Below are positions 27,540-40,157 of a stretch of DNA of 64,000 nucleotides, in pieces (the first letter of the stretch is position 1; the number at the start of each line of letters is the position of its first letter). Below the pieces are notes generated by a model. The model worked only from the letters and a program-made list of their open reading frames with translations, was not told the DNA's origin and made no database searches. This stretch comes from Microcebus murinus. Taxonomy: Eukaryota; Chordata; Mammalia; Primates; Cheirogaleidae. The stretch is taken from positions 16,679,537-16,743,536 of the forward strand of contig NC_134107.1 in assembly GCF_040939455.1 (NCBI RefSeq), in the 5' to 3' direction. The position numbers were made by a program, and so were the translations under genes.

Positions 27540-27785
27540 TCATTAAGACCCTCTTTATTCACCCAGTGTGAGTAGCCCTTAACACTGTCCTGTCTGTCAT
27601 TCTCCGTAGAGTTTCTTCACAGAGTTTATCACCATCTGATATCATTACTTTCTTGTTTGTGTGCATTGGCCTCCATCATCAGAACAGGAATCTTCTCGAT
27701 CTTATCCATCACTCCGTCTCCAGTGCCTACAATGCTGCCGGGCACAGAAGGAGCACCCAATAGCATTTGATGCATGGATGAATAA
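27540..27785 (+). repeat. L2 3' end remnant
   Basis: Typical L2 tail: TTTATCACCATCTGATATC, GTCTCCAGTGCCTACAATGC, ACCCAATAGCATTTGATGC and GATGAATAAA. Confidence 0.65.
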
Positions 27786-29905
27786 ATCTGTAATTCAGTG
27801 CCAAAATTTTCAAACTGGGGTGAGGAGAGATGAAGATGAAGTCTTACAGCAACAGGAAGCAGACTCCAAAGGTAAAGAAAAAGAACAATCAATGAACAGT
27901 CTATGAACACACTTTAAAGGTTGAACTACGCTGCTTAGTAACGGCGTACAAGTGACTCTTCTATCTTCCAGTCGAATTCCAAACTAATACGGAGACCTGT
28001 CTCCCTGAGGAAAGACTATAGTGAAACGCAACAGTGTCGGGAGTGGGGTGCAGGTGTGTTATTATGTTTATTTGTCTAAGGCAGGTCCCAGAGGTCTTTA
28101 TCTCATGAGCAAAATGGGAAGATATAGGGAATTCACCCAAGCCTGTTCCTTTTTGGGGGTTTAGGAGCAGTCAGTGACTCTGGGGAGAAAGGAAATAGCA
28201 GAGGACCCAAGTGGAAACTCCAGCCTTTCTCTGGTTCCTTTTGAATCATAAAGCTACCAGGTGGGACCCAACAAATCCCAAAGCGCAGCCCACTCCCCTC
28301 GACATACACAGCTGACAGAGGGGGGTAGACTAGGAAACAGTGTCCAAGAGGAGCCTGTGCCAGCGAGAATCACAGTCCTGGCCCGACAAGAAGGTTCCAT
28401 GGCTCTCTCTTTCCCTTTATGTCCCTCTGAGGGTGAAGGGGATTATCAGATGCCATTCCCAGCCACTTACAAGCAGTCCCCTGCACCCTATCTCCCTTCT
28501 AAAGGGAGTGGATACTAAGGAGAGTTGCTTTGCCAGGCAAAGGAATAGATGGGAACATGCGGGACTGGAGACCTTGAATGAGATGAGATTGTTTTGCTTA
28601 AGAACACGGAGAAAAAAGATAAAGAAAATGTGAAACCTTTCCCCTTTGGAAAGAAAGTATAATATATATGTCTCATGGGAATTTTTGTTAGGTTTTGCCA
28701 TAGATAAAACTATCTCCGCAGGACACAGAGAACTTTTCAGTCTCCCCAAGAAATTTTCGGTAAAATTGTCATTATTCATTAATCCTTTGTTGGCATCAGG
28801 CTTGCTTTATGGGAAATGATAACAAAGTTCCTGCCTCAAGGTGGGTGTAGGGTCAAGAACAGAGATCAGTGGTGCCCAGTCACATCTGAGTTACAAGAAT
28901 AGCCTATTGTGTTCCGCAGCCCTGGAGTTCTTATCTCTGCCGAGATGAAATGCAGAAAAAAATGTGCAACCTTGAAAGACAGAGCCCCATTCACTCTCCT
29001 AGGTGAAACCAAAATACCTTGTTCTGTTTTAGAAACAAATTAACTCCCAGTGGCTAGCAGATACCAAAGGAGGACAACCCCCCATTCAAAGGTAAATTAA
29101 TCCTTTGTACAAATAAACAAACTTGAATACCAAGACTAGTGTGAACCATTTAAAATTTCCCCAAACTTTGTACAATATGCCCCATTCTCTCAGATGAACA
29201 AACTCATTGATTGTCTAAAACAACCTGCATCTATAATCCCAGGAGCCTGGATTTTTCCCTTAACTATTTCACAGCAGCTCCTTCTCCAGGCAGATAACGC
29301 TGCACCTGATGAGTTTCCAGCCAGAAAGTGGAAAACTTACACATCCAAATTTGCAGTTTACAATCTCAAGGGAATCCAATTCAGAAATCCCTATTTTTAT
29401 CATCTCTAGGTGTCTGCTGCTTCTTCCTGCCGCATCAGTGTCTCTCATCTACGGCTTTCCCCCATGGGTAATGTGGTATTTATACCATCTCAGTGACTGA
29501 TTTGAACCTCCAGGAAATGCACACACACACACAAAAAAAAATGTACAGATTTACCTTTTCCCTCGGAGCCTGGATTCCCTACTCTTTCTTTCCATCCAGA
29601 TTTAGCAGTCCCCATTTCAGTGATCCATCTGGATTCAGACCAGACTTAGCCAGCACTGGCTCCAAGTTTTTAGCAGTCTCCTCTTTCTCCCTTACTTAAG
29701 TCAGGTGGTCCTCACGCCTTCTTTCCATTTGTTGCTGGGGTGGAGGAGAGTGGAGTAGGAGGGCAGCAGAGTACGTACATGAGAGTGGAAAAAAATTTAG
29801 ACATACCAAAGGTTATAAAGTGAAAGTCCCACCCCTACTCCCCTGGCCCAGGAAAATCACCATTAACATTTTGCCATATGCTTTATAGACCTTTATATAT
29901 ATAAA
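27786..29905. other. Unassigned intergenic sequence
   Basis: About 2.1 kb with no gene I can support and no clear repeat. Open frames of 85-120 codons on both strands (28261-28779) overlap in different phases without family resemblance. Confidence 0.4.
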
Positions 29906-29915
29906 GGTTATGCAT

Positions 29916-29938
29916 ACACACACACACACACACACACA
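29916..29938. repeat. (AC)n microsatellite
   Basis: About 11 AC units, followed after a short gap by GCATGCATGCACACACA. Confidence 0.95.
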
Positions 29939-30034
29939 TGCCAGGCACATGCACACACATGCATGCATGCACACACAGGATCATATTGGATATTTGGTTA
30001 TATGACTTGCTTTTTTTCACTTGTTCTATATATT

Positions 30035-30430
30035 CATTCATTCTGAACACATTTAATGAGCAGCTATTCTGTTCCAGTGCCTTTTAGCCCCTGGGAACAC
30101 ATCCGGGAGCAAAACAGACAATTCCTGCCCTCACAGAGCTTACATTCTTGTAGAAAAGACAGACAAGAAACACTAACCACATGGTATTTCAGAGGATAAT
30201 AAATGCTATAAAAGGGGAAGAGGGAAGATTGGGAGTGGGATATTGCTGGTCAAATAAGATCCGGAAAGGTCTCTCTAATGAGATGACATTTGAGTGGAAA
30301 CCTGGGATTCAAGTCACTTGGGGAAGCTGGAACTGGCAAGAGGAGCTGCAAGAAATGACAAGGGGTGGGCAGGCAGGAAAGATCAAGGAGGGCCTTGCAG
30401 GCCACAGGGGAAGTCTTTTATTCCGAATGA
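30035..30430 (+). repeat. L2 remnant
   Basis: ATTCATTCATTCTGAACACATTTAATGAGCAGC, CACAGAGCTTACATTCTTG, AGGTCTCTCTAATGAGATGACATTTGAG, in the order of an L2 segment of this well-known type. The 131-codon open frame at 30181-30576 lies in it and is rejected as a gene. Confidence 0.7.
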
Positions 30431-31100
30431 AATGGGTGCTGAGCGCAGCCATGCTCCTTGTGTTGCTCATGGCCTTTCCAGACCACTTTTCCTTGCCCTA
30501 CCAGCCTACCTTAAAAATTTTTAAATCACTCTCATGTCATCAGACTCTACCCACCACCACCACCAGCCTCCTATGACTGTCACCTGCAGCCCCAAGTCTC
30601 TCCTCTTTTGTAGAGAATGTAGCTCCACAGTGTGGACCAAAGTTCCGGTTTTTCACTATGACAGGTCCCCAACAAAACTGAGTCCTTCTTTGACTGGCTA
30701 CAAGGGGAAGAACACTTGTGTATTAAATACTCTTTATGTCTTTCGGGACATTTTGTTTTCTCCAGATGTCCCCAGGGCGACCGGGAAAAGCTCCTCGGAG
30801 TTGCACTGATTTCCATCTGCTTTCCTCACCGTCGCCACAAGGGGTGCTGTGGAAGCATTCGGCCAGCTCCACACATGGGCACACCTGGAAGAATAAGGCA
30901 ATAAATAAACGCTCCGCAAGCAATTCTGGACCAGTGAGGTTGGGAGCTGGAGTATACGCCCTCCTTGCCTTCATCTAGATTGCACTCAGACTTGATCAGT
31001 TCCACAAAGAACACCTTTTGATTGGCTTTTCCAGTCCTTCACTCCTGTTCCTTGGGCTTCCTTCACAAAATAATAACCCAGATCAAAAAAATAAATAAAT
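30431..31100. other. Unassigned intergenic sequence
   Basis: No gene or clear repeat. Confidence 0.35.
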
Positions 31101-31104
31101 AATA

Positions 31105-31868
31105 ATAGGTAAACACCTGAAGAGAGACTTCACAAAAAGGACACCCAGATAGCCAAAGAGTATATGAAAACGGCGCTCAACGTCAATAGTCATTAGAGAA
31201 ATGCAAATTTAAACCACACTGAGATACCATTGTTCACACACAAAATAGCTATAAACAAAAGGTTGTTGTTGTTTTTTAACTGACAATGCCAACTGTTAGC
31301 ATACATGTATAGCAACTGGATCACTCATATACTGCTAGTGGGAATATAAATGGGTAAAAACACCTTTGAAGACAATTTGACAGTATGTATTAAAACTAAA
31401 CATGTGCATACCTTATAACCTAGAGATTCCTCTCCTAGGTATACACCTAACAAAAAGACGCATGTGCCAAAGGAAACATACAAGAATGTTCACGGCATCG
31501 TTATGCATAAGTAGTCCAAAACTGAAAACAACTCCAATGGCCATCTAGAATAGAATGGATAAATAAATTGTGGTACACGTTATGCAGCAAATGAAAGGGA
31601 ACAAAGTGCTGCTATATGCAACCAAATGATGACTCTCACAAACACAATGTTCAGTGAAAGAAGTGAGTCACAAAGTTCAGACACTGTATGAGTCCACTTA
31701 TGTGAAGTTGAAAAACAGGCAAAGCTAACTCATGACAATAGAAGGCCAAGTAGTGTTTACCTTTGGGGGAATAATGATTAGGAGCAAGTACAAGGGAGGT
31801 TTGGGTGTGTGTAATGAGTGGTAATTACAGAGTGGTCATGCTGTACACATTCATTCAGTTGTGCACTT
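31105..31868 (+). repeat. L1M fragment, ORF2 3' part
   Basis: Sense L1 sequence: AACACCTGAAGAGAGACTTC, CATTAGAGAAATGCAAATTTAAACC, ACTGCTAGTGGGAATATAAATGG, GAATGGATAAATAAATTGTGG, TGTATGAGTCCACTTATGTG. Contains many stops. It is cut by the Alu at 31886 and resumes after 32237. Confidence 0.85.
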
Positions 31869-31885
31869 AAGATTTATGCACTTTA

Positions 31886-32219
<334 letters not shown>

Positions 32220-32289
32220 AAGATTTATGCACTTTATTATACATGCATTACTTCCATTTTTAAAAACTGTTTTACAAAGCCAATCAAAG

Positions 32290-33470
32290 GAGGGTGCCTT
32301 TCAGGTAATAGAAACTTTTTGTATTGTTTATGAATTTTGGCTAGAACTCCAAGCAAAGGACAATTAGTAGTAAGCATCTCCAAATTCTAAGAAAGAGCTA
32401 CTATAACACATTCCTTCATGACTTTTTCAAAGGCAGCCTATGAGCATTTCCTAATCACTCACCTTCAGGCTACATTAAAAAATAGAGTAGATACTTGAGG
32501 GACTGTCATTGAATTTGGGGAGTTCTTGGGAGGAGGGATCCCTTAGAGGAGAGTGCTCTATCCCCCTGAGCCCATGAGAAAGGCTCAAAAAGAAGCTTTC
32601 ATGGAGATGGAGGTTCCCACAAAAAAGTGAGAGAGACGTCTCCCTTCCCACATGGGTTCGCCGCACTCTGCTGGGTCTAGGTGCTGCCATAATACAGAGC
32701 AGAGTATAGTGAGGGGATGCCAGGAGAATGTGACATAAATCTCCTGGGGTTTGGAAGCATCTAAGAACAGAGACTGAAACCTCCTTACCTTGAGAACTCT
32801 GAACATGGGAGGCTGGTTCTAACAGGACAGAAGGAGAGAGAGGGTAGCTCTCTGTTTGCATCGCTAGTATGGCAGGAATATGTGAGTTTCCTTAGGCCAA
32901 GGCAAACTTGATCCATCTTGAAGGCCACCTGCCCATTAGAGCTATCTTCTAGGCAAAAGGATCTCAGCAATAAGAATTTGTAGGTGAACAAAATAGCAAG
33001 ACCTAAAGGTGGGTCAGACAAGGTCAGCAACAGCAAAGAGTTCCCACCAGGGCATGTGTGGTGGGGAGATTCAGGGCCTCCTGAAGACCACACCCCTGGC
33101 TCCCTATGAGAGACCAGTACTCAAATGCCTGCCATGCGGATGTCATTGGTGCATGGATTAAAACAGCACCAATTCGGGAAAACTTTGGCCAGTCTTCCAC
33201 ATCCTTGTCTCACAGCCAACCCTCCAAAGGAGAGGACCCAGGCGGGAGAAGGAGGGAAAGTGTGGGGCATGCTCTCTTCTCCATTTCAAGTCCAGGAAAG
33301 ATATAAAGCCTTAAATCTGGTATGAGATTGAGATTCTGAGTTAGACTAAATGCCTCAATACCTATAATAGATAGTATCCAAAGTCTCCAAAGATACCTTC
33401 CATCAGTTCCTTCTTTCCCTGTGTGCACAGGCTGCTCCTCACACCAGCCTTCTTCAGTTTGCTAAGTCTT
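32290..33470. other. Unassigned intergenic sequence
   Basis: No gene supported. Overlapping open frames at 32475-33093 (minus) are in conflicting phases and match nothing I know. Confidence 0.4.
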
Positions 33471-33474
33471 GTTT

Positions 33475-33640
33475 TGTGGCCTGACATATAATCTATCCTG
33501 GGGAATGTTCCATGTGCTCTTGAGAAGAATGTGTATTTTGCTATGGTTGGATGGAATGCTCTGTAAATGTCTGTTGGGTCTATTTGGTCTAAAGTGTTAG
33601 ATCTGATGCCTTCTTATTGATTTTCTGTCTGGGTGATCTG
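33475..33640 (-). repeat. L1 ORF2 fragment, antisense
   Basis: GACATATAATCTATCCTGGGG, GTTCCATGTGCTCTTGAGAAG, AATGTCTGTTGGGTCTATTTGG and CTGTCTGGGTGATCTGTCC are the reverse of a well-known L1 ORF2 stretch. Only about 165 bp remain. Confidence 0.85.
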
Positions 33641-34030
33641 TCCAACTATTCACCTCCAAAGAGGAGACTCTAGTGCATAGCGTATTTCAACTCCTTCACC
33701 TGCATCTCAAATACAAACATCACACTGGCCATGTGAAATAACCCCACAAGCCAAAAGTCAAGGAAATGGGAAGTACACTCAACCTTTCTGAGATAAAAAA
33801 AAAATGAAAATGTAGAAAGTACGTAGTAAAGACTATGGCTTTGCCCAAAGAGAGGGCTGGCCTTAACCTCCGCTTCTGGGCAGTGATCTGTGTTATATCT
33901 CACATGATGTCTTTGTTTAGGCTGGGGCTGGCCACATTGAGCAGTCTTAGGGTGGGGGCTGGTCACACCAGGAAGACCACCCATGTGATGTCAGGTGAGG
34001 CCTTTGGATCATGGGGCATCAGGCAATCTG
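33641..34030. other. Unassigned intergenic sequence
   Basis: No gene or clear repeat. Confidence 0.35.
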
Positions 34031-34480
34031 GAGATTGAGTTCAAACATATGCATAATAAATCAATCCATCACACTTACATGATAAAGCCCCAGCAAAAAC
34101 TCTGGACATTGAGGCCCAGGTGAACTTCCCTGGTTGGCAATACTCTTGTCACTATCAATACGAAGAGAGTAATGTGCCCTGAGGACTTCCGAGGGTTTGC
34201 AGGTGGAGCCCTCCCAGTCTGCCTTATACATCTCTTCCTTTGGTTCATTTTGTTATAATCTGTATCCCTTCTCTGTAATAAACAATAGCCGTGAGTTAAA
34301 GTTTTCTGTGAGTCCTTCTAGGGAATGATCAAACCTCAGGGGGATTTTGAGAACCCCCTAAAACTTGCACTTAGTATCAGAAAGGAGGAAGGTCTTGTAT
34401 GTTCTCTTCCCTCTCACTTTGTAGTTGGGTCCTAACCCCTGCAGCTGGTATCAAATGACTTAGACGGTGCTATGTGGAGA
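34031..34480 (+). mobile_element. Old LTR-like repeat
   Basis: AGCCCCAGCAAAAACTCTGGAC, GAACTTCCCTGGTTGGCAA, TTTGTTATAATCTGTATCCC, CTGTAATAAACAATAGCCGTGAG (a poly-A signal) and GTGAGTCCTTCTAGGGAATG resemble an old mammalian LTR read in sense. No internal retroviral sequence is present. Family not resolved. Confidence 0.5.
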
Positions 34481-35664
34481 CTACGTCTTCTAACTGTAGA
34501 GTTTACTGAATTCTTACAGTTGGCCTAAACTCATAGAAAGGAGAATGGATACAGAAAGAAGGGGAGAATTGGAGCCAATAATCTATCCCCTTTGAGTCCT
34601 TGCTTTTATATTGAAAGTAGTTGTAGTTATCCAAGGCATCATCAAGGAGATAGGAAGAAAAGTCTATCCAAGCAGGTTAAAGGCAGTAATTAAAAGGGAA
34701 ATTAAGCTATTAATATTTCATGCTTGTCAGCCTGTTGGTTATTCAATAAAGTTTCGGGGAGCTGTTGTATGCTGTTGTGCAGTAGAATGTAATGATGAAG
34801 TGGGTGTTTGAGGCAGATAAATGTACTAGCAGATGGGAGGTAGGATACTCAGGATGCCCAGGACACGCCAGACTCCAGCCCTTCTGGGGGGACTTGTGGA
34901 TCTCTCCAGAGTGCATTCACCACCTTCTCCAAGGCCTCTAACAAATCTAAATGCAGGAGTTTAGAGATGGGATTTTCTTTATACCTACCATCTGCCTGAC
35001 AGCCCTATCTTTTGCATAATAATTTCCTAGTGGGACAGGAGACTCGGGGTCCCTAACTACACAGGAGAGGAACCAATCTCCCAATCTCTTCCGTCTTCAC
35101 CTTGGAGCATCATCCTCTGCAGTCCCTTCTTCTTGGCTCTCCCAGTTCTCCCATATTGCCTCCAGGAACCCAAAAACAGAGAAAGAAGCAGGATTCTCAG
35201 ATTCAGAACAGAGAATTCAGTAAAGTATGAGAAGCTGAGATTCTGAGCACCAGACTAAAGGTGTGCAAAATAATCGAAGTGGGAAAAATTGGCACAGAAA
35301 CAAACTTGGTTTGGAGAGCCCAAGATTCATTTCTCACTTCTCTTTCACCTCCCTGCAGTTTCCTTCTTGTGCTTCAGGTGCCAAGCTATCCCATCTCCCT
35401 GCCCCCCACATAAACCTGCTGCTGCTCATAGGATGGAGTTAAAGTGGACCCGCCACATGGGAAGTTACCTTGGTGCAATAGTAGCCTCCTGGTGCACCAT
35501 CAGGAAGGTAATTAAGTAGAAAGTCCCAAATTAAGATGTTCAAATCAAATGGTTTTTAAAACAATAACCAAAAACAACATGGAGAAGCAAAGGACAAGAT
35601 ACAAATTTGGGAAACAGTGCAAGCAAAGTGGAAGAACCACATCACCTGAATCCTGTGTTACACA

Positions 35665-35665
<1 letters not shown>
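34481..35665. other. Unassigned intergenic sequence
   Basis: No gene or clear repeat that I can name. Confidence 0.35.

Positions 35666-35713
<48 letters not shown>
35666..35713. repeat. (TG)24 microsatellite
   Basis: 48 uninterrupted bases of TG, followed by CACGTGTGTG. Long and pure, so probably polymorphic. Open frames of repeated Cys-Val or Thr-His across it are artefacts. Confidence 0.98.
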
Positions 35714-35714
<1 letters not shown>

Positions 35715-36193
35715 ACGTGTGTGAGCCTGCCTTTCTGGTTCTTTCACTCTCTCGCTCGCTTGCCATGCTATATCAGCTTCCCCACTGACATATATACGGT
35801 CACAAGAACATTGAGTTGAGAATAAACAAAGGGTGTCAGCAGACAGCAGGCAGCTGGGGCCGGCAGGTGCTCCACAGAGAGGTGCAGGGACGAGCAAGTC
35901 TGGCCAAAGCTGTTGCTCACCAGTGACCTACTAAGCAACCAGGCGCTTGAACTGCATGTCTTGGGAAGAGAACAAGTGTGACCCAAAATGGGCATCACCC
36001 AAGGGTGCCCATGTAAGATCTCATGGATATTGAGTGCTTCGTGAAGATATAGGGCCTCACGTGCCTCGAAAATATGTGATGCTTCTTGGTCCTTTCAAGC
36101 CTTCCTAAAAATATTCATCACTCATATCCTCTACTTCCTTTCTCACAAGCTCCTTGGATCTGTACTGAGTTTCTCTTATTTTCTATAAGGATT
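35714..36193. other. Unassigned intergenic sequence
   Basis: No gene or clear repeat. Confidence 0.35.
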
Positions 36194-36509
36194 TTTTTGA
36201 GACAGAGTCTCACTCTGTTGCCCCAGCTAGAGTGCCGTGGCATCAGCCTAGCTCACAGCAACCTCAAATTTCTGGCTCAAGGGATCCTCCTGCCTCAGCC
36301 TCCCGAGTAGCTGGGGCTACGGGCATGCGCCACCATACCCAGCTAATTTTTTCTATATATATTAGTTGGCCAAGTAATTTCTTTCTATTTTTAGTAGAGA
36401 TGGGTCTTGCTCTTGCGAGAGCTGGTTTCAAACTCCCGACCTTGAGCAATCCTCCTGCCTCAGCCTCCCAGAGTGCTAGGATTACAGGTGTGAGCCCCCA
36501 TGCCCGGCC
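36194..36509 (-). mobile_element. Lemur-type Alu SINE, antisense
   Basis: Short poly-T, GAGACAGAGTCTCACTCTG to GAGCCCCCATGCCCGGCC, with the lemur linker TTAGTTGGCCAAGTAATTTC. Flanks GGATTTTTT and GGATTATTC suggest an imperfect duplication. Confidence 0.94.
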
Positions 36510-37214
36510 AGGATTATTCTTAAATAATACAAACACTCATTACGAGTCTGTCTGAAGGATTTTCAATCTGATACACAGGGCAGAGAAGGTAAAGTAAAGG
36601 ACGGAAACTGAAGCCACAAAAGTCACGGGGTGAAAGAGAGGGAACATCTCAGCTGGCAGGAGACAGATTCAGGAGCAGCAGCTGAGAGAGAAAAAGCTGG
36701 CCATACAGATAATATCCAAAGCCTGTGATAATGACAGGGCTAATTTGTGACAAGCCTTCAGTATCATCGGTGTGCTCCAGGAGGTGACATCCGCAAAGTA
36801 TGCAGTGTGAACAAGGTCCCCTGACGTCGTGATGGGTGCTGGGCCAGATATGGATGGGAAAAAATGAAGGGAAATGAATGCAAGCAGACAGCATGCAGGA
36901 AGGAGAGTGACATTTGAGAGCCAGGCCACAACCACCCACTTGGTATTCAGCAACAGGCTCCAGGTCCTGTGACAAACAGGCCCCCAGTGCTGCAGGACAT
37001 GCAGGTAGGTATCCTGTTATCAGAATCCGCTGCTAAAGTGCAGGGCAGGAATCTCATCAAGGATGGTGACGTCGTGGCACAGACTCTAATCCTGAATCTG
37101 CCAGTGCCTCACCTGAATGCAATTTTGGAATATTTCCCTAGACCAGACCAGCAATATCAAGTAATTCCCAGATGACTGAACCCTTAGAGGCTGGGAGCTC
37201 TGTGAAGAAGCAAA
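36510..37214. other. Unassigned intergenic sequence
   Basis: No gene or clear repeat. Two overlapping antisense frames at 36649-36975 lack any recognised domain. Confidence 0.35.
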
Positions 37215-37385
37215 GATCAAAGTCCAGAAACCTGGCTTTCCTCCTGACCGTGCCACTTTCTTGATATGCCCTTGGAGGTCACATCACTCTCCCCAGCCTC
37301 AGTTTTCTTCTGCATAATATGGAGACAATTAGGAGCAGACCTCAGAGGGTTCTTACGAAGATAAAATAAGGAAACAGAACATGCA
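37215..37385 (+). repeat. MIR SINE remnant
   Basis: TCCTGACCGTGCCACTTTCTTG, CAGCCTCAGTTTTCTTCTGC, AATATGGAGACAATTAGGAGC and GAGGGTTCTTACGAAGATAAAAT match MIR order. Confidence 0.7.
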
Positions 37386-38324
37386 AGCTATTGCCAAATA
37401 TACAAATATGCAATTTGCTATTATTATTCTTCCAAGTGATTTGCTCTGTGATCAGAAGAAAATTAGTGAGTTTTATTAGGCTCAGGTTTCTCTTCGAGAA
37501 AGAGGAGCAATGAACAACTTGTTATTAATGAGAGGAAAAAAAACGAATGGCCTCAAGCCTCCAGGAAGATACTGTGTGAGTGTTCTGTGATGGGTTTCTG
37601 TGCAATTCTCCCTCTCTGGAGTCTCTGATTCATTAAACTTTAGAGGCCCCCAGGGGAGGGCCTTGCTAAATGAAGCCAGTCAGGCCTGTGCCAGGGGCCC
37701 CAGAGGTTCCTAAGGCCACCGGGACCTCCATCGTCAGGTTTCACTCCTGGACCACCCATCGTTGGCTCCATGCTCAGCCCCTGGGACCATCCGAAATGAG
37801 ATAATTCTTACAGGACCAGATGGAAAGGCTCGGCCAGAACCCTTCCCAGGAAGGACAGCTCCAAGGGTCTTCCAGGACTGTCTGAGAGCAGCCACCCCTG
37901 GAGCTGGTCCAAGGCACCCACACCACAGGGAGGGAAAGTCACTCCCAGGAGCCTCCGAGAGCTCTACTGGGAGGAAGATGCTTCTCTGCGGGTCCACGCA
38001 CTCACAGATGAGCACCGCCTCCTCAATGTCCCTGCTCCTTTGCTTTCCCCCGTTTGCTGTTGTGCAGGTCACACTTTGGAAATAAGGTGACAAAGATCAA
38101 TGACCACATCTTGTGAGCATCTGTCACATCTGACTAGAAGGGAAAGGAAAAAGAAGTAAGAGAAAGCCAAGGCAGAACCCCTCTGCCAGTCACCTCTCAT
38201 CTTCTCCCCAAAGAGAAAACACTGAGAGGTCCAGCAAGCCCAGGAGCTCTTTGCCTGAAAGACAAGCCAGAGGCCGCACACTAATATCTTTTATTGTGTA
38301 TCTCCATGGCTCTAGATTCCAAAT
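37386..38324. other. Unassigned intergenic sequence
   Basis: GC-balanced. Open frames of 107-119 codons lie on both strands at 37734-38093. I recognise no family in either and see no exon borders, so no gene is called. Confidence 0.4.
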
Positions 38325-38570
38325 TGCTGTAACCCAGCGGTGCTTTCTGACAGGTGCTATTTTATTGGTAACTGCAAGAGTGGCAACAACCTACATGTCC
38401 CACATTAGGAGATTGTTTAAATGGGACATTCATATGATGCAGCATTGTGCAAACTTTAGGGGGTGAAAATGAGCAGCACTTAATTTCTGACATGGAAAGA
38501 TCTCCAAGATAAGGTATTAAAACTTAAAAAGCAAGGTGCAGAACAGTGTATATAGTTTGCTACCATTTGT
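38325..38570 (+). repeat. L1M 3' fragment
   Basis: GGCAACAACCTACATGTCCC, ATATGATGCAGCATTGTGC, CTGACATGGAAAGATCTCCAAG and GCAAGGTGCAGAACAGTG are typical of an old L1 3' end. It forms the left flank of the fold-back. Confidence 0.75.
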
Positions 38571-38904
38571 ATCTCTTTTTTTTTTTATTTATTTGAGACA
38601 GATTCTCACTCAAGGTCAGGAGTTCAAAATCAGCCTGAGCAAGAGTGAGACACCCGTCTCTACTAAAAAAAATAGAAAGAAATTAATTGGCCAACTAAAA
38701 ATATATAGAAAAATTAGCCGGGCATGGTGGTGCATGCCTGTAGTCCCAGCTGCTCGGGAGGCTGAGGCAGGAGGATCGCCTGAGCCCAGGAGTTTGAGGT
38801 TGCTGTGAGCTAGGTAGATGCCACGGCACTCTAGGCTGGGCAAGAGTGAGATTCTGTCTCAAAAAAAAAAAAAAAAAAAAAAGATACAAATGGTAACAAA
38901 CTTG
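38551..38904. mobile_element. Alu fold-back (inverted Alu with shared flank)
   Basis: An antisense Alu start (T-rich then GAGACAGATTCTCACT, to about 38612) is joined directly to a sense Alu lacking its first part (CAAGGTCAGGAGTTC onward) that ends in a pure A run at about 38882. The outer flanks are inverted copies: GTTTGCTACCATTTGTATCT on the left and AGATACAAATGGTAACAAAC on the right. The inverted arms (about 55-60 bases each) include host L1M sequence, so this is not two independent insertions with target duplications. Confidence 0.85.
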
Positions 38905-39094
38905 CCAGGAGGCTGAGTCCAACAAACTTGCTGGAGGGCCTTCTCACTGGTGGGGACTCTGCAGAGTCCCGCAGTGGGGCAGGGTGTCACATGGACAGGA
39001 GCTGAGCCTGCTAGCTCAGGTCTCTCTTCCCCTTCTAATAAAGCTACCAGTTCTACTCTCATGATAACTTATTAATTCATTAACCCATTAATCC
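38905..39094. other. Unassigned intergenic sequence
   Basis: No gene. Local repetition of ACAAACTTGC(C/T)GGAGG at about 38897 and 38924. Confidence 0.4.
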
Positions 39095-39215
39095 ATATAT
39101 TGATTAATCCATTCATGAGGGCAAATCACCATTGAAAAGCCCCACCTCTCAATACTGCCATATTGGGGATTAAATTTCAAGTTTTGGAAAGGATAAATAT
39201 TCAAACCAAAGCACC
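39095..39215 (-). mobile_element. LTR fragment, MaLR-like, antisense
   Basis: CCATTCATGAGGGCAAATC, AAGCCCCACCTCTCAATACTG and TTGGGGATTAAATTTCAAG match the same LTR class as at 24081. Truncated. Confidence 0.6.
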
Positions 39216-39973
39216 ACATGGGAAGTTCTTGGTTCTCCTTAACTTCCCTAGCTTGTATCATTTACTTTCTTCCCTGAGCTGTTACCAATGAAAAGGGGAT
39301 TATGCCAATAGCTCTCCCTATGGTCATCTGGGTTCAAATCTCGGTTCATTCATTTATGACCGTAAGCGGGTTACTCACTTCTTCACTGGGGTTGGGGTGG
39401 GGGGAGCACCTGGCCTAGGCAATAGCACAGAGCAACAGCTGGACACATATTTGTTTCTTCCATCATAATATTTCCTCCTCACCCCACAACCTCCCAGGAT
39501 TATTAAAAGCACTTTATTCTTTTCAAGGCACTTCTGTCTTCACCATCGCAGTCCCCCGAATCCCAAAAGCCCAGCCAAGAGTTGTCCTCTGCACTTCACA
39601 GAGGAGTACATGGGATTCTGGCTTTCTTGAGTGAGTTACCCAATGACACATGACAAGGCACAAGGAAGAAGGACTAGAACAGTATCCTCAACCCCATTCT
39701 TACGGCTCCTTCATGTTTCTCCCCTCAACAAATTCAAATCCACAAGTGTTTGGGCTCCCACAGTGTGCCGTGTTATAAGTGATTCTTTTGAATTCAAAAT
39801 TCCTTTTGTGCATAGAAAGAAATATCTAAAGCCATTTGATAATTGGTTATAATAATAATACTTTAAGTTGTAAACCTGGAACTTTTTTCTTAGACCATTA
39901 AATGCAATTTCCAAATATCATAAGTTTACTTGTATATCCACTAATATTTGTGTTAAAAATTTTTTAAAATCAT
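39216..39973. other. Unassigned intergenic sequence
   Basis: No gene or clear repeat. Confidence 0.35.
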
Positions 39974-39984
39974 AATTTATCTTT

Positions 39985-40146
39985 TTTTTTCTTTTAAAAT
40001 ATTATGGGGGAACAAATGTTTAGGTTACATATATTGCCTTTGCCCTGCCTGAGTCAGAGCTACAAGTGTGTCCATTTCCCAGGCAGTTCACACCACACCC
40101 ATCAGGTGTGAATATACCCATCCCCTCCTCCCTCCTCCCACCTGCC
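39985..40146 (-). mobile_element. Short L1 3' UTR insertion
   Basis: Antisense L1 3' end (T-rich, then ATTATGGGGGAACAAATG, GGTTACATATATTGCC, CCTCCTCCCTCCTCCCACC) matching the 3' UTRs of the larger L1s at 41.7 and 57.9 kb. Heavily 5'-truncated. An 11-bp duplication AATTTATCTTT lies at 39974-39984 and 40147-40157. Confidence 0.88.
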
Positions 40147-40157
40147 AATTTATCTTT

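Noticed and set aside
35545..35897. Thr-His and Cys-Val repeat proteins
   Set aside because: Read-through of the (TG)24 microsatellite.
37734..38093. 107- and 119-codon frames on opposite strands
   Set aside because: No recognised domain; openness on both strands points to base composition.
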